Assembly: GCF_030285625.1 (NCBI RefSeq) | Contig: NZ_CP127294.1 | Location: 6,294,001-6,358,000 of the forward strand | From: Amycolatopsis sp. 2-15 | GTDB lineage: Bacteria; Actinomycetota; Actinomycetes; Mycobacteriales; Pseudonocardiaceae | Reading direction: 5' to 3' | Length of the DNA: 64,000 bases | Part shown: positions 50,797 to 58,465 of the stretch, piece after piece | Position numbering within the stretch: position 1 is the stretch's first letter | Layout of the letters: each line of letters begins with the position of its first letter | Program-made: the position numbers and the translations under genes | Notes under the pieces: generated by a model | Told to the model about the DNA's origin: nothing | The model's database searches: none | Seen by the model: the letters and a program-made list of their open reading frames with translations, nothing else

Positions 50797-51567
50797 TCAG
50801 CGGCCGGTGAAGCTCGCCTTGCCGGGCCCTTCGGCGAGGAACGACTTCACCGCGCCCCGCAGGTCCTCGGTGTCGAACAGCTCCGCCGCGATCGAGGTGA
50901 CGTGGGCGTTCGCCTCGGGCACACCGCCGTGCTCGAAGTGCGCCAAGATCCGTTTGGTGGCGGCGTGCGCGCGCGTGGGGCCGGCGGCGAGGCGCGCGGT
51001 GAACTCGCGCGCCGCGGCGTCGAAGCCCTCGTCGGGCAGCACGCGGTTCACCACGTTCCAGCGTTCGAGCGTCTCGGCCGAGTAGGTGTCGCCGGTGAAC
51101 ACGAACTCCTTGGCGCGGGCCACTCCGGCACGGGCGGCGAGGCGCTGGGTGCCACCCATCGTCGGTGTCAGGCCCACCACCTTCTCCACGAGCCCGAACT
51201 TCGCGCGCGAAGCGGCCAGCAGCAGGTCACAGGCCACTGCCACTTCGAACGCCCATGTGAGGCACAGGCCGTGAGCGGCGAACACCGTGGGGAACGGCAG
51301 CGCGGCGATGCGGTCGGGCACCGTGAGCAGCTCGTCGAAGAACACCTTCGCCTCGGCCGGTGAGCCCTGGGCGTCGAACAGGGCGACGTCCACGCCACCG
51401 CTGACCACGCGGCCCTGCGCCCGGATGAGCAACGCCCGAGCCGGCCGGTCTTCCAAGGCGGCGATGGCTTCGAGCAAGTCGCGTTGCAGCGAAGCGGTGT
51501 AGAGGTTGAGCGGCGGCGCGTCGATCGTCAGCACCGCCAGGCCGTCTTCGCGGTCGAGCCGGGTCAC
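50797..51567 (-). CDS. Enoyl-CoA hydratase/isomerase family protein
   Basis: A 256-residue crotonase-fold protein. RVVSGGVDVALFDA and AAHGLCLTWAFEVAVACDLLLAA are the oxyanion-hole regions; FGLVEKVVGLTPTMGGTQRLAARAG follows. The Glu pair of canonical hydratases is partly replaced (LVEKVVGLTPTMGG), so isomerase or other crotonase activity is possible. GTG 51565-51567 overlaps the PaaX stop (GTGA), so it is translated with that regulator. Possible role: acid or aromatic catabolism controlled by PaaX. Confidence 0.87.
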   Translation of the reverse strand: MTRLDREDGLAVLTIDAPPLNLYTASLQRDLLEAIAALEDRPARALLIRAQGRVVSGGVDVALFDAQGSPAEAKVFFDELLTVPDRIAALPFPTVFAAHGLCLTWAFEVAVACDLLLAASRAKFGLVEKVVGLTPTMGGTQRLAARAGVARAKEFVFTGDTYSAETLERWNVVNRVLPDEGFDAAAREFTARLAAGPTRAHAATKRILAHFEHGGVPEANAHVTSIAAELFDTEDLRGAVKSFLAEGPGKASFTGR

Positions 51568-52475
51568 GCGTTCTCCTCGTTGTCCAGCAGTTTGTCCCAG
51601 TACGCCTGGGCCGCGGGCCGCCATTCCACGTGCTTGCGGTGGAACAGCTCGCTCGCCTTGCGCCCGCTCCACTCGGCGGGCAACAGCTCGGCCGGCAGCC
51701 GCGGGTCGAGGAACGGGAAGCGCCGCCATTCGTGCACCAGCTCGGTCTGCGCGCGCAGCACGGCCGGGTCGCCCGCTGGGCGCAGGCCGGTGAAGCGGTC
51801 GATGAAATCCTCGTAGCGGTCGGTCAGCTCCGAGAGGTCCCACGACCGCTCGACCATGCTCTCCTGCTCGCCGACCTCGCCGTACGCGGCCGTGAACGAC
51901 ATCGCCTGGGCGTCGAGCTGCAGCTCCGCCACGATCTGCTGCGCTTCGTGCTGCCGGCTCGGGTCGGGGCTCACCCACACGCCGGCCACGGGCGAGCCGA
52001 ACCCGGCCCAGGTCAGACGTGTGCGCAGCCGGTGGCGCAGGTCGCGCTTGGCCTCGGGCACCGACACGATCAGCATCAGCCAGCGGCCCTCCCACGCGAC
52101 GGCCTCGCGCCCGAACGCGTAGATCCGCTCCGCGCCTTCGGTGAGCAACCGGCGGCCCGGCGGCGTGAGCGACCAGCGCACGCGCCGCCCGACCCGCTCG
52201 GACACCAGCCAGCCCTCGGCGGCCGAGCGCGCGAGTGCCTGGCGCGCCGACTTCTCCTCGATGTCGAGCATGCCCAGCGCTTCGACGAGCATGGACGTCC
52301 ACACGGGACGGTCGCGGGGCAGCACGTACTCGCCCAGCACGGTCATCAGCAGGGACCGGGCACTCGCGTGGCTGACCTCCCGGCGCCTGCTGACCGTCGG
52401 CCGCGGTGCCGCCGAGCGGGGTTCCCGCTGCTTCGCGCGCTGGCCGAGCGTGACCGACGTGGCGGGTTCCGCCAT
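51564..52475 (-). CDS. PaaX-family transcriptional regulator
   Basis: A 303-residue regulator. SARSLLMTVLGEYVLPRDRPVWTSMLVEALGMLDIEEKSARQALARSAAEGWLVSERVGRRVRWSLTPPGRRLL is the PaaX winged helix, and WEGRWLMLIVSVPEAKRDLRHRLRTRLTWAGFGSPVAGVWVSP is the Cas2-like middle domain. PaaX represses phenylacetyl-CoA catabolism in E. coli; here it precedes a crotonase gene in a 4-nt overlap. The start is uncertain: ATG 52473-52475 or GTG six codons upstream. Confidence 0.9.
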   Translation of the reverse strand: MAEPATSVTLGQRAKQREPRSAAPRPTVSRRREVSHASARSLLMTVLGEYVLPRDRPVWTSMLVEALGMLDIEEKSARQALARSAAEGWLVSERVGRRVRWSLTPPGRRLLTEGAERIYAFGREAVAWEGRWLMLIVSVPEAKRDLRHRLRTRLTWAGFGSPVAGVWVSPDPSRQHEAQQIVAELQLDAQAMSFTAAYGEVGEQESMVERSWDLSELTDRYEDFIDRFTGLRPAGDPAVLRAQTELVHEWRRFPFLDPRLPAELLPAEWSGRKASELFHRKHVEWRPAAQAYWDKLLDNEENA

Positions 52476-52821
52476 CGCTTTCACCGACCTCACTGCTCCG
52501 TGGTTCGTAACCCGCCCAGGCTACCCACGATGAGTGACCGGGACGACACTGCATACTCAGGCCAGGTCATCGGCGTGTCGCCCCAGGTCACCCGTTCAGA
52601 ACCGTTCGATTCGACTCGCTTCCGAGCGCTCCAATACGGCCCTGAATCCCCTGGGGGGACAGACTCGGGGGACATCGTTCGCCCACGTCGCCCAGTTCCG
52701 CTGCCGACGTCGGGATCATCGGAGGCCGTGCCACTGGCGATGTTTGACTGCGTCTGGAGACATCGGATGTCGTTCTGCTCGGTTATGCAGAGTTGCGACA
52801 AAGTTTGGTAAGGTTGCGCTT
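52476..52821. other. Gene-poor boundary region left of the integrated element
   Basis: About 345 bp with no convincing gene. Base composition drops compared with the chromosome to the left. The right end holds GTTGCGAC and AAGGTTGCGC, half-sites like those at the element's promoters. The element's left junction probably lies here, but no attachment repeat could be confirmed because the other end is outside the window. Confidence 0.45.
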
Positions 52822-53106
52822 GTGACCACAACCGAGCCGGCGCCTCTCGTCGCGTACACGCCGAAGGAGGTGGCCGGCATGTTCAGCATGGAGTCGGATC
52901 GCTGGCTGCGCGACGGCGTCCGTGCCGGGCGTTACCCTTGTTTGCGGATGGCCAAGAACGCGATCCGACTCACTGCTGCGCACGTGCAGGAGATCATGAA
53001 GATGCATGAGGAAATGCAGCGCCAGAAGCCTGAGTCAAAGCATGACCCGCACGCTCTGTTCGGCGCGGTGAAGCCCCGGACAGTAAATCGGACAAAGAAA
53101 TCCTGA
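52822..53106 (+). CDS. Excisionase-like helix-turn-helix protein
   Basis: A 94-residue protein from GTG 52822. YTPKEVAGMFSMESDRWLRDGVRAGRYPCLRMAKNAIRLTAAHVQEIMKMHEE is a winged MerR/Xis-like helix-turn-helix of the kind found in excisionases and control proteins of actinobacterial elements. A basic tail (KPRTVNRTKKS) follows. The upstream region carries GTTGCG half-sites. A strong bidirectional terminator follows the gene. Role in excision or early control is inferred. Confidence 0.7.
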   Translation: MTTTEPAPLVAYTPKEVAGMFSMESDRWLRDGVRAGRYPCLRMAKNAIRLTAAHVQEIMKMHEEMQRQKPESKHDPHALFGAVKPRTVNRTKKS

Positions 53107-53132
53107 ATGCTTGACTATCAACTTCTTGTAGG

Positions 53133-53183
53133 AAACAAAAACCCCCGGTAGCCGAGGTTCAGGGCTGCCGGGGGTTTTTGTTT
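53133..53183. terminator. Bidirectional intrinsic terminator
   Basis: A 21-nt arm starting AAACAAAAACCCCCGG (53133-53153) pairs with GGCTGCCGGGGGTTTTTG... (53163-53183) with one mismatch and a 9-nt loop. T-runs occur on both strands, so it stops transcription from the HTH gene and from the leftward genes. Confidence 0.92.
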
Positions 53184-53190
53184 TTGCTGG

Positions 53191-53457
53191 TCAGGACACT
53201 GTTGCGCGGGTCCGTCTTTCGTCTCGGAGGGCTTCCACGTCCTTCCGCAATCTGCGCACTGTGACAGCCTCTGCCTTACTGTCCAGTAGGGCACCAATTC
53301 GGCGGTCGATGATGTAGATCGCAGCAACAACAGTCATGGTCGATGCGGCGAGAAGAGTGCCGAGTGTCCGCACCCCTGCTCCCCTCGAAGAGTTCCGGTT
53401 TAGTTCGCTTGCAGAACGATACGTCGCCAACTGGTAATCGAAAAGATCAACTTGCAC
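53191..53457 (-). CDS. Small single-span membrane protein
   Basis: An 88-residue protein from GTG 53455-53457. A polar N-terminus (QVDLFDYQLATYRSASELNRNSSRGAG) is followed by one hydrophobic helix at about 33-50 (GTLLAASTMTVVAAIYII) and a basic coiled-coil-like tail (VRRLRKDVEALRDERRTR). Not recognised as a named family. It lies downstream of the repressor gene on the same strand, ends at the bidirectional terminator, and may be a lysogenic-state gene such as a superinfection-exclusion protein (speculative). Confidence 0.55.
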   Translation of the reverse strand: MQVDLFDYQLATYRSASELNRNSSRGAGVRTLGTLLAASTMTVVAAIYIIDRRIGALLDSKAEAVTVRRLRKDVEALRDERRTRATVS

Positions 53458-53498
53458 CCAGCAACGTACCGGCCAGTAGTGAACTACGCGCGGTAGAG

Positions 53499-54059
53499 CT
53501 ACTCCGCGAAATCGCCCAAATCCCCACCCTCGGACGAGTGATCCGCAGCGCCGTTGGCAGCTACCCGTCCCCTTGCCTCGAAGATGTCGGTAATCAACCG
53601 ACCGAGGTCGGCATGGGTAAAGGTCTGACCTACCCGGCTTGACCAGCGCTCAATAATCGCGAGCTCGGACTCTCCTGGGGGAGCAGTAACCCGCTCGTGT
53701 GATCTTCCTTCGACAGTCTGCGACGACGTCCGCGATGGCGGCGCTCCGGAGGGAGCCGGCCGAGATTGGTTCTGACCTTCAAGGGGAGACGGCTCTCCGC
53801 CGTTGAGGACCTCTTGGACGCTGCCGCGCTTCCACTTCAATGCTTGCTCGAAGCCTCGTGCAGTCGGGGCTGTGACACCCTGCGCCTGGCCCGACATGAT
53901 GCGCCGTCGGAGGGTGCCTGAGATACCGGCCGCCTTCTCGACGTCTTTCCATTGCAGTTCGAGGTCCACGCGGCGTTCGCCCATGTGGTGAGAGAGGTTC
54001 TCCCAGTCAAGTTCGCCCATGCGGGCGTAGCGTACTGGCTGGAACTGAACACGGCCCAC
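53499..54059 (-). CDS. Helix-turn-helix repressor-like protein of the element
   Basis: A 186-residue protein from GTG 54057-54059, behind AAGAGGA. LDWENLSHHMGERRVDLELQWKDVEKAAGISGTLRRRIMSGQAQGVTAPTARGFEQALKWKRGSVQEVLNGGEP is an XRE-like HTH as in actinophage immunity repressors; the rest is a Pro/Ser-rich linker and an acidic C-terminus. ATG 54018-54020 is an alternative start. It is divergent from the main rightward operon across a 418-bp repeat-rich region, the classic position of a lysogeny repressor. Confidence 0.72.
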   Translation of the reverse strand: MGRVQFQPVRYARMGELDWENLSHHMGERRVDLELQWKDVEKAAGISGTLRRRIMSGQAQGVTAPTARGFEQALKWKRGSVQEVLNGGEPSPLEGQNQSRPAPSGAPPSRTSSQTVEGRSHERVTAPPGESELAIIERWSSRVGQTFTHADLGRLITDIFEARGRVAANGAADHSSEGGDLGDFAE

Positions 54060-54477
54060 CTACAGTTCCTCTTTCACGATTCAGAACCCGGTCGGGTACG
54101 CGGTTGTTGCGAGAACCCCGCGGCGCTTAGGAACCCTAAGTAATCGAGGGTTCGGGTCCTGAGTTGTGACAAGTTGCGTCTCGTGGCGCAACCTTGGCAA
54201 GGTTTCGCGCGACCGTCCTCGTGCTCGCCCAGCGCTGGCCGGGCGCAACGCGTCTCGGGGCGCATGCCTTCACTCGAACCGCAGTTCAGCAGGTAGAAGT
54301 GGGATTGTCGTGGTGTGGCTGACGTTGTGTGGGCGCCGACGTTGTGGCGACTCGCGCTCCGTAGGCGTCATGACCCGACCGGGTCAGGTTCCGACGGGTT
54401 GCGCAACGAGTGTTGCCCTGTTGTGTTGTCGGACTGTATAGTCGAATACAACAGCGAGCGACAACAAGGAGCACACC
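54060..54477. promoter_or_regulatory. Divergent control region of the element
   Basis: 418 bp without a gene. It holds GTTGCG-N8-CGCAAC (54173-54192), overlapped by the 15-bp palindrome AACCTTGGCAAGGTT just after it, two GACGTTGTG direct repeats (54321-54329, 54338-54346), the perfect palindrome GTTGCGCAAC (54398-54407) and the rightward promoter TTGCCC-N18-TATAGT (54413-54442). Binding of the divergent repressor here is inferred. Confidence 0.6.
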
Positions 54478-54735
54478 GTGAACCACACCACCACCTTCAT
54501 CCAGAAGCCCTCCGACCACCACGGCGAGCCCTGCACCTGGTGCAACCTGGACTACACGGACTGCTCCACCAACATCTACGTCGACGACTACGACGGCAAC
54601 GAGGACGTCCACCACAGCTGCGTGCCCTGCATCGAGTACGTCATCAAGGGCGCCCACTTCGGCGACCGAGACCCCAAGGTCGAGATCAGCCTCTACCCCC
54701 GCCACCAGACCGAGAACGACAAGGCGGCGGCGTGA
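54478..54735 (+). CDS. Small Cys/His-rich protein, first gene of the rightward operon
   Basis: An 85-residue acidic protein from GTG 54478 behind AAGGAG. It carries two CxxC pairs (CTWC and CVPC) with extra Cys and His between them (DYTDCST, HHSC), so a zinc-bound fold is likely. Not assigned to a named family; similar small proteins are common in actinophages. It overlaps the YqaJ gene by 4 nt and would be made first after derepression. Confidence 0.65.
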   Translation: MNHTTTFIQKPSDHHGEPCTWCNLDYTDCSTNIYVDDYDGNEDVHHSCVPCIEYVIKGAHFGDRDPKVEISLYPRHQTENDKAAA

Positions 54736-55760
54736 CCCCGTACCAAATCGATCCCAACCTCGCGCGGGTCGTGCTTCCCGCCGGTGCCCCCGAAGACGTT
54801 TGGCTCGCCGAACGCCTCAAAGGCATCGGCGGGTCCGACATCGCCCAAGCCATCGGGATCGCGAAGTGGGGCACCCCGTTCCAGCTGTGGATGCTCAAGA
54901 CCGGCCGCATCGACCCTGAAGAGCTGCTCGACGACGACGCGCGCCGCCGCTTCCACTGGGGCCACAAGCTCGAACCCGTCCTCGTCTCCGAGTTCGCCGA
55001 ACGGCACCCCGAGTACGGCGTAACCCCCGGCGCCGGCACCTACGCCCGCGTCGAGGCCGAGTGGCAGCGCGTCAACGTCGACTCCCTCGCCTGGAACTCC
55101 GATGGCTCGCTCGCTGCCGTCATCGAGGCCAAGACCGCGAACCATCGTGCCCTGAGTGACTGGAACGGCGAGGAGGTCCCTGTCTCCTATGTCGCACAGT
55201 GCCAGTGGGCGATGTGGGTCACTGGGGCGCCGCGCACGTACATCTGTGCCCTGGTCGACACGCACACCTACATCGAGAAGGACATCGAACGCGACGACGA
55301 CATGATCGGCGACCTTCTAGAACTCGGCGCCGAGTTCTGGCAGAAGGTCGTCGACGACGTCATGCCCGAGGTCGACGGCAACGACGACACCAGCTCGATG
55401 CTCGCGATCACCCGCTACGAACCGGGCTCCACGGTGGAACTCGGCCTGGAGTGGCTGAAAGACATCGCCCACCGCGTCGAGCTGGTCGAGCAGATCAAGG
55501 ACCTGACGGAGAAGAAGCAGCAGATCGACAACCGGATGCGGGTCGCCATCGGCGACGCGGAGACCGCCTGGGTGGGTGAGGACAAGGTCGCGACGTTCAA
55601 AGCCTCGTCCAAGCCGACCCGGAAGGTCGATCCGGAGCTGTTGGACATCCTCTCCGAGGACTTCCCCGAGGTCTACGCCGCTGTCGTCACTGAGAAACCC
55701 GCCTCGCGCCGCCTGACCTATGCGAACAGCACCACAACCCCTGAAAGGAACCACGAGTGA
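54732..55760 (+). CDS. YqaJ-type viral exonuclease
   Basis: A 342-residue exonuclease of the lambda-exonuclease-like PD-(D/E)xK group. GIGGSDIAQAIGIAKWGTPFQLW is the YqaJ opening; the catalytic core is VNVDSLAWNSDG...AAVIEAKTA (Asp, then E-x-K), with VSYVAQCQWAMWVTG as the trailing conserved helix. The C-terminal third is a coiled region (LVEQIKDLTEKKQQIDNRMR). It resects double-strand ends for the RecT annealase encoded immediately downstream (4-nt overlap). GTG 54732 is the start. Confidence 0.92.
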   Translation: MTPYQIDPNLARVVLPAGAPEDVWLAERLKGIGGSDIAQAIGIAKWGTPFQLWMLKTGRIDPEELLDDDARRRFHWGHKLEPVLVSEFAERHPEYGVTPGAGTYARVEAEWQRVNVDSLAWNSDGSLAAVIEAKTANHRALSDWNGEEVPVSYVAQCQWAMWVTGAPRTYICALVDTHTYIEKDIERDDDMIGDLLELGAEFWQKVVDDVMPEVDGNDDTSSMLAITRYEPGSTVELGLEWLKDIAHRVELVEQIKDLTEKKQQIDNRMRVAIGDAETAWVGEDKVATFKASSKPTRKVDPELLDILSEDFPEVYAAVVTEKPASRRLTYANSTTTPERNHE

Positions 55761-56632
55761 GCAACGAAACCGCACGCAACGCCATCGCCCAGCGAAAGGA
55801 CGCGAACAACGGCGGGGGGCAGGTCGTCAAGGCGAAGGACCCGTGGCGCGACCTGATCGACAAGCAGAAGACCGAGATCGGCCGTGCCCTGACCGGCACC
55901 GCGCTCGACCCGGAGCGGTTCACCCGGGTTGCGCTGACCGTCATCAAGAAGACGCCCGCCCTAATGCGGTGCGACCCGACCTCAATCCTGGGCGCGCTGA
56001 TGACCTCGGCGCAGCTCGGGCTGGAGCCCGGCCCGCTGGGTGAGGCCTACCTCGTGCCCTACGGCAAAGAGTGCCAGTTCATCGTCGGCTATCAGGGCAT
56101 GATCAAGCTGGCCTGGAACTCCGGCCAGATCCGCCACATCGACGCCGACGTGGTCCACGAGAACGACGGGTTCATTTACCAGAAGGGCGCGGAGCCGAAG
56201 CTCGTGCACGAGCCGGCGCTGTCGAACCGCGGCGAGGTGCGCTGTTACTACGCGGTCGCGTCGTTCAAGAACGGCGGCCACGTCTCCGTGGTGCTGTCCC
56301 CGGATGACGTCGAGAAGTATCGGCAGCGCTCGGCGTCGGTGAAGGCCGGGCGCAAGTCGCCGTGGGACACCGACTACGACGCCATGGCGAAGAAGACCTG
56401 CATCCGGCGTCTGGCGACGTTCCTGCCGATGGCGACCGGGCTGGCGCGCGCGATCACCGCCGACGAGTCGGTACGGCGCGACCTGGGCGCGAGCATCGAC
56501 GAGATCACGAGCGACGTGATTGACGCCGAGCTGGTCGAGGAGCCGAGTGGGCAGGCCGAGGCGCCGGTCGCGGCGGGCGCTCCGGCCGAGGGGGCGTGGG
56601 GTTCGTCCTACGAGGACGGCGAAGGCGAATAG
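55757..56632 (+). CDS. recT: RecT-family single-strand annealing protein
   Basis: A 291-residue annealase. CDPTSILGALMTSAQLGLEPGPLGEAYLVPYGKECQFIVGYQGMIKLAWNSGQIRHIDADVVHENDGF is the conserved RecT core, and SPWDTDYDAMAKKTCIRRLATFLP is its second block. The acidic C-terminus (SSYEDGEGE) may control interactions. With the YqaJ exonuclease it forms a phage two-component recombination system. GTG start overlaps the previous stop (GTGA). Confidence 0.95.
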   Translation: MSNETARNAIAQRKDANNGGGQVVKAKDPWRDLIDKQKTEIGRALTGTALDPERFTRVALTVIKKTPALMRCDPTSILGALMTSAQLGLEPGPLGEAYLVPYGKECQFIVGYQGMIKLAWNSGQIRHIDADVVHENDGFIYQKGAEPKLVHEPALSNRGEVRCYYAVASFKNGGHVSVVLSPDDVEKYRQRSASVKAGRKSPWDTDYDAMAKKTCIRRLATFLPMATGLARAITADESVRRDLGASIDEITSDVIDAELVEEPSGQAEAPVAAGAPAEGAWGSSYEDGEGE

Positions 56633-56703
56633 CGGTTTCGGTGGGCCCGGTGCGTGGCCGGGCCCACCTCTCATTCGGTTCAGCACTACCAGAGGGAGTC
56701 ACC

Positions 56704-57195
56704 GTGAATGCACCGAACCTGAAGGGCCCGGCCGAGGCTTTCATGATCGCGGCGTCCAAATTGCACGACATCAGCGATGACGAGCTGCGCGCGTTCGGGG
56801 AGGACGTGGTGTGGCTGATGTCGCGATACTTCGAGGAGACGGAGCGCCGGAAGTACCACTCTCTGTCGGATCGGCCGGTCACGGCAATCGATGACCAAGA
56901 CACAATTTTCGGTGACATTGTCGCCGAGTTCGGGTATGCGCCGGATTGGTGGTACGCGCCGCCGGCCTACGTCACGGATCACTTGGGCGACGGAGAAGGA
57001 GAGGGTGGGAGTGAGGCTGAGGATGAGGCTGCATCGGAGGCGCCGGTGGTGCCGGTTGTCGTTGGTGAGGCGACCGTTCAGGCTCCGCCGCTGTTCGTTC
57101 CTGGCCCGGAGGACACGCAGCTGATGCCGCGGATCATCGACGTCTCCGGCGGCGAGGAGCTGGAAGGGGACGCCGGTGAAGGCCCGGCCGCGTGA
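56704..57195 (+). CDS. Hypothetical acidic protein of the element
   Basis: A 163-residue protein from GTG 56704 behind AGAGGGAG. The first 100 residues look folded and helical (AEAFMIAASKLHDISDDELRAFGEDVVWLMSRYFEETERRKYHSL...FGDIVAEFGYAPDWWYAP); the rest is an acidic, Val/Glu/Gly-rich disordered tail. No named domain was recognised. The next small gene starts inside its end (20-nt overlap). Confidence 0.7.
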   Translation: MNAPNLKGPAEAFMIAASKLHDISDDELRAFGEDVVWLMSRYFEETERRKYHSLSDRPVTAIDDQDTIFGDIVAEFGYAPDWWYAPPAYVTDHLGDGEGEGGSEAEDEAASEAPVVPVVVGEATVQAPPLFVPGPEDTQLMPRIIDVSGGEELEGDAGEGPAA

Positions 57196-57310
57196 CCTCG
57201 GTGACGTGCTCGTGGACGTCGGCGAGTGGGCGACGACAGTGGGCGTGATCCTGGTCGTCGTGTTCGTAATCGGTTCGTTGGTCGAGGGACTCGTTTCTCT
57301 CGTGTTGTGA
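57176..57310 (+). CDS. 44-residue single-span membrane protein
   Basis: GTG 57176 follows AAGGGGA at 5-nt spacing. The peptide is MKARPRDLGDVLVDVGEWAT followed by the hydrophobic TVGVILVVVFVIGSLVEGLV and a short end. It overlaps the upstream gene in another frame. Such tiny membrane proteins are typical of phage early operons; function unknown. Confidence 0.6.
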   Translation: MKARPRDLGDVLVDVGEWATTVGVILVVVFVIGSLVEGLVSLVL

Positions 57311-57314
57311 GGGG

Positions 57315-57349
57315 TCCGGCGGGCCGGAAGGTGTGGCCGGTCCGCCGGA
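57315..57349 (+). terminator. Terminator-like hairpin
   Basis: TCCGGCGGGCCGG (57315-57327) pairs with CCGGTCCGCCGGA (57337-57349) with one wobble and a 9-nt loop; only TT follows, so termination would be weak or attenuating. Confidence 0.6.
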
Positions 57350-57396
57350 TTTGAATGGGGTTGAACTCGTAAGGGTTCAACGAGGGGGCTTTCGTT

Positions 57397-57513
57397 GTGC
57401 GGCGCCGTATTGCCGTGTTTCTTGATCGCGTTGAGGTTTTCTCGCGCCGTTTTTTCGTCTGGCTCGTCGTCGGCGAGTTCGTATTAGTAGCCATCCAATT
57501 CATCGTGAGGTGA
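57397..57513 (+). CDS. 38-residue basic membrane peptide
   Basis: GTG 57397 follows GAGGGGG at 8-nt spacing. The peptide starts MRRRIAVFLDRVEVFSRRFF and continues as a hydrophobic helix (VWLVVGEFVLVAIQFIV) ending in Arg. It ends 6 nt before the next start, whose RBS overlaps its last codons. Basic N-terminus plus one helix suggests membrane insertion; function unknown. Confidence 0.5.
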   Translation: MRRRIAVFLDRVEVFSRRFFVWLVVGEFVLVAIQFIVR

Positions 57514-57519
57514 TTCGTC

Positions 57520-57717
57520 ATGCCCATCAACAAGACTTGCAAGCGTTTGTCGATCGAAGTGCACCCGAGTCGGGCTGGGTTTCAGGTCATACTCTGCCGT
57601 GGCGGTAAGGCGATGGAGATGCTCGACGTCGATGCGGCGCAGTCCCGCGCCGTCGAGCTGGCCCAGCAGTGGGCCGACAAGTTCGGCTGCTCGCTATCGC
57701 ACGGCGGTGCTGCGTGA
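57520..57717 (+). CDS. 65-residue hypothetical protein
   Basis: ATG 57520 follows GAGGTGAT. KRLSIEVHPSRAGFQVILCRGGKAMEMLDVDAAQSRAVELAQQWADKFGC suggests a beta-sheet of three strands followed by one helix, a fold like dsRBD or HicB-type small domains, but no named family is recognised. Its stop overlaps the HicA-like gene start (GTGA), so the two are made together and could form a pair. Confidence 0.62.
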   Translation: MPINKTCKRLSIEVHPSRAGFQVILCRGGKAMEMLDVDAAQSRAVELAQQWADKFGCSLSHGGAA

Positions 57718-57923
57718 GCACGCCGCGAGGGATCCACAAGGACCTCCATCCTCTGATCGCTGCAGCTCAGCGGCAGGGCTGGGAGTTGCGGAAGGGCGGC
57801 AAGCACTGGGCGCTGTTGTCGCCGGACGGAACGGACAGGGTCGTGTTCGGCAACTCCCCGGGTGACCAGCGGACGGTGGCGAACACGCGGTCTCTGCTGC
57901 GCCAGAAGGGCGTTGATGTGTGA
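57714..57923 (+). CDS. HicA-like (YcfA fold) small protein
   Basis: A 69-residue protein. HPLIAAAQRQGWELRKGGKHWALLSPDGTDRVVFGNSPGDQRTVANTRSLLRQKGV follows the HicA layout: helix, strand, G-x-H-x with the catalytic-type His (GGKHW), strands, and the terminal helix. HicA proteins are mRNA interferases; phage-borne single-domain relatives exist. No clear HicB antitoxin is beside it, though the coupled 65-residue gene upstream is a candidate partner. Confidence 0.72.
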   Translation: MSTPRGIHKDLHPLIAAAQRQGWELRKGGKHWALLSPDGTDRVVFGNSPGDQRTVANTRSLLRQKGVDV

Positions 57924-57928
57924 CTCTG

Positions 57929-57958
57929 TTGCGCTAAGTTGCGCAACGTATGTATAGT
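57929..57958 (+). promoter_or_regulatory. Promoter with GTTGCGCAAC operator
   Basis: TTGCGC (57929-57934), 18-nt spacer, TATAGT (57953-57958). The perfect palindrome GTTGCGCAAC (57938-57947) sits in the spacer. The -10 is identical to that at 54437. Transcription from this box would begin near the ATG at 57965, giving a leaderless mRNA. Confidence 0.65.
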
Positions 57959-57964
57959 CAACGG

Positions 57965-58465
57965 ATGGAGGTGATCTCGCGCCACAGTCACCCAATCAGC
58001 CACGTGGACGCACCCAGCACAGTGACCACCCGAACCCAACGCAGCTCGTCTAACCAGGCGCGGGGCGGCAGCAACACCGCTGCCGCCCCACCCGACGAAC
58101 ACCCCCAGGACCCCGACCAGATCGACATGTTCCCGGCGCTCACGCCAGTCGAACCCGAACCTCTCACCCCCGGCGCCAGGCGAACCCAGCGGAACTCGCA
58201 ACTGGCCGCCGCACGTCTACACCCGCTCACCGCCGTCCTGCGCAGCGCGCTGAAGTTGCACCTCGACGCCGCACCCCACGACGACCGCGACGCCCCAGGC
58301 CTTCGCTGCGGCACCTGCCGCTTCCGTCGCCCCGTCCACGCTGGAGCCGGGAACTACCCCAAGTGCACCCGCACCCCGCTGCTCATGACGCACTCCGACG
58401 CGTCCGACTGCCGCAGCTTCTGGCCCGCCTGCGCCTTCTACGAAAACCACGGAGGAACCGAATGA
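57965..58465 (+). CDS. Cys-rich hypothetical protein of the element
   Basis: About 166 residues from ATG 57965 (other in-frame starts at 57950 and 58004 are possible). The N-terminal half is Pro/Ser/Thr-rich and disordered; the C-terminal half has CGTCRFRRPV...YPKCTRTPL...DCRSFWPACAFYE, a four-Cys-plus pattern suggesting a metal-binding domain. Similar Cys-ending proteins occur in actinophages. The start matches the predicted transcription start of the promoter at 57929-57958. It overlaps the next ATG by 4 nt. Confidence 0.65.
   Translation: MEVISRHSHPISHVDAPSTVTTRTQRSSSNQARGGSNTAAAPPDEHPQDPDQIDMFPALTPVEPEPLTPGARRTQRNSQLAAARLHPLTAVLRSALKLHLDAAPHDDRDAPGLRCGTCRFRRPVHAGAGNYPKCTRTPLLMTHSDASDCRSFWPACAFYENHGGTE

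Noticed and set aside
54166..54441. 91-residue ORF in the element's control region
   Set aside because: It runs through palindromes and the promoter, and its sequence is Arg/Cys/Ser noise without an RBS.
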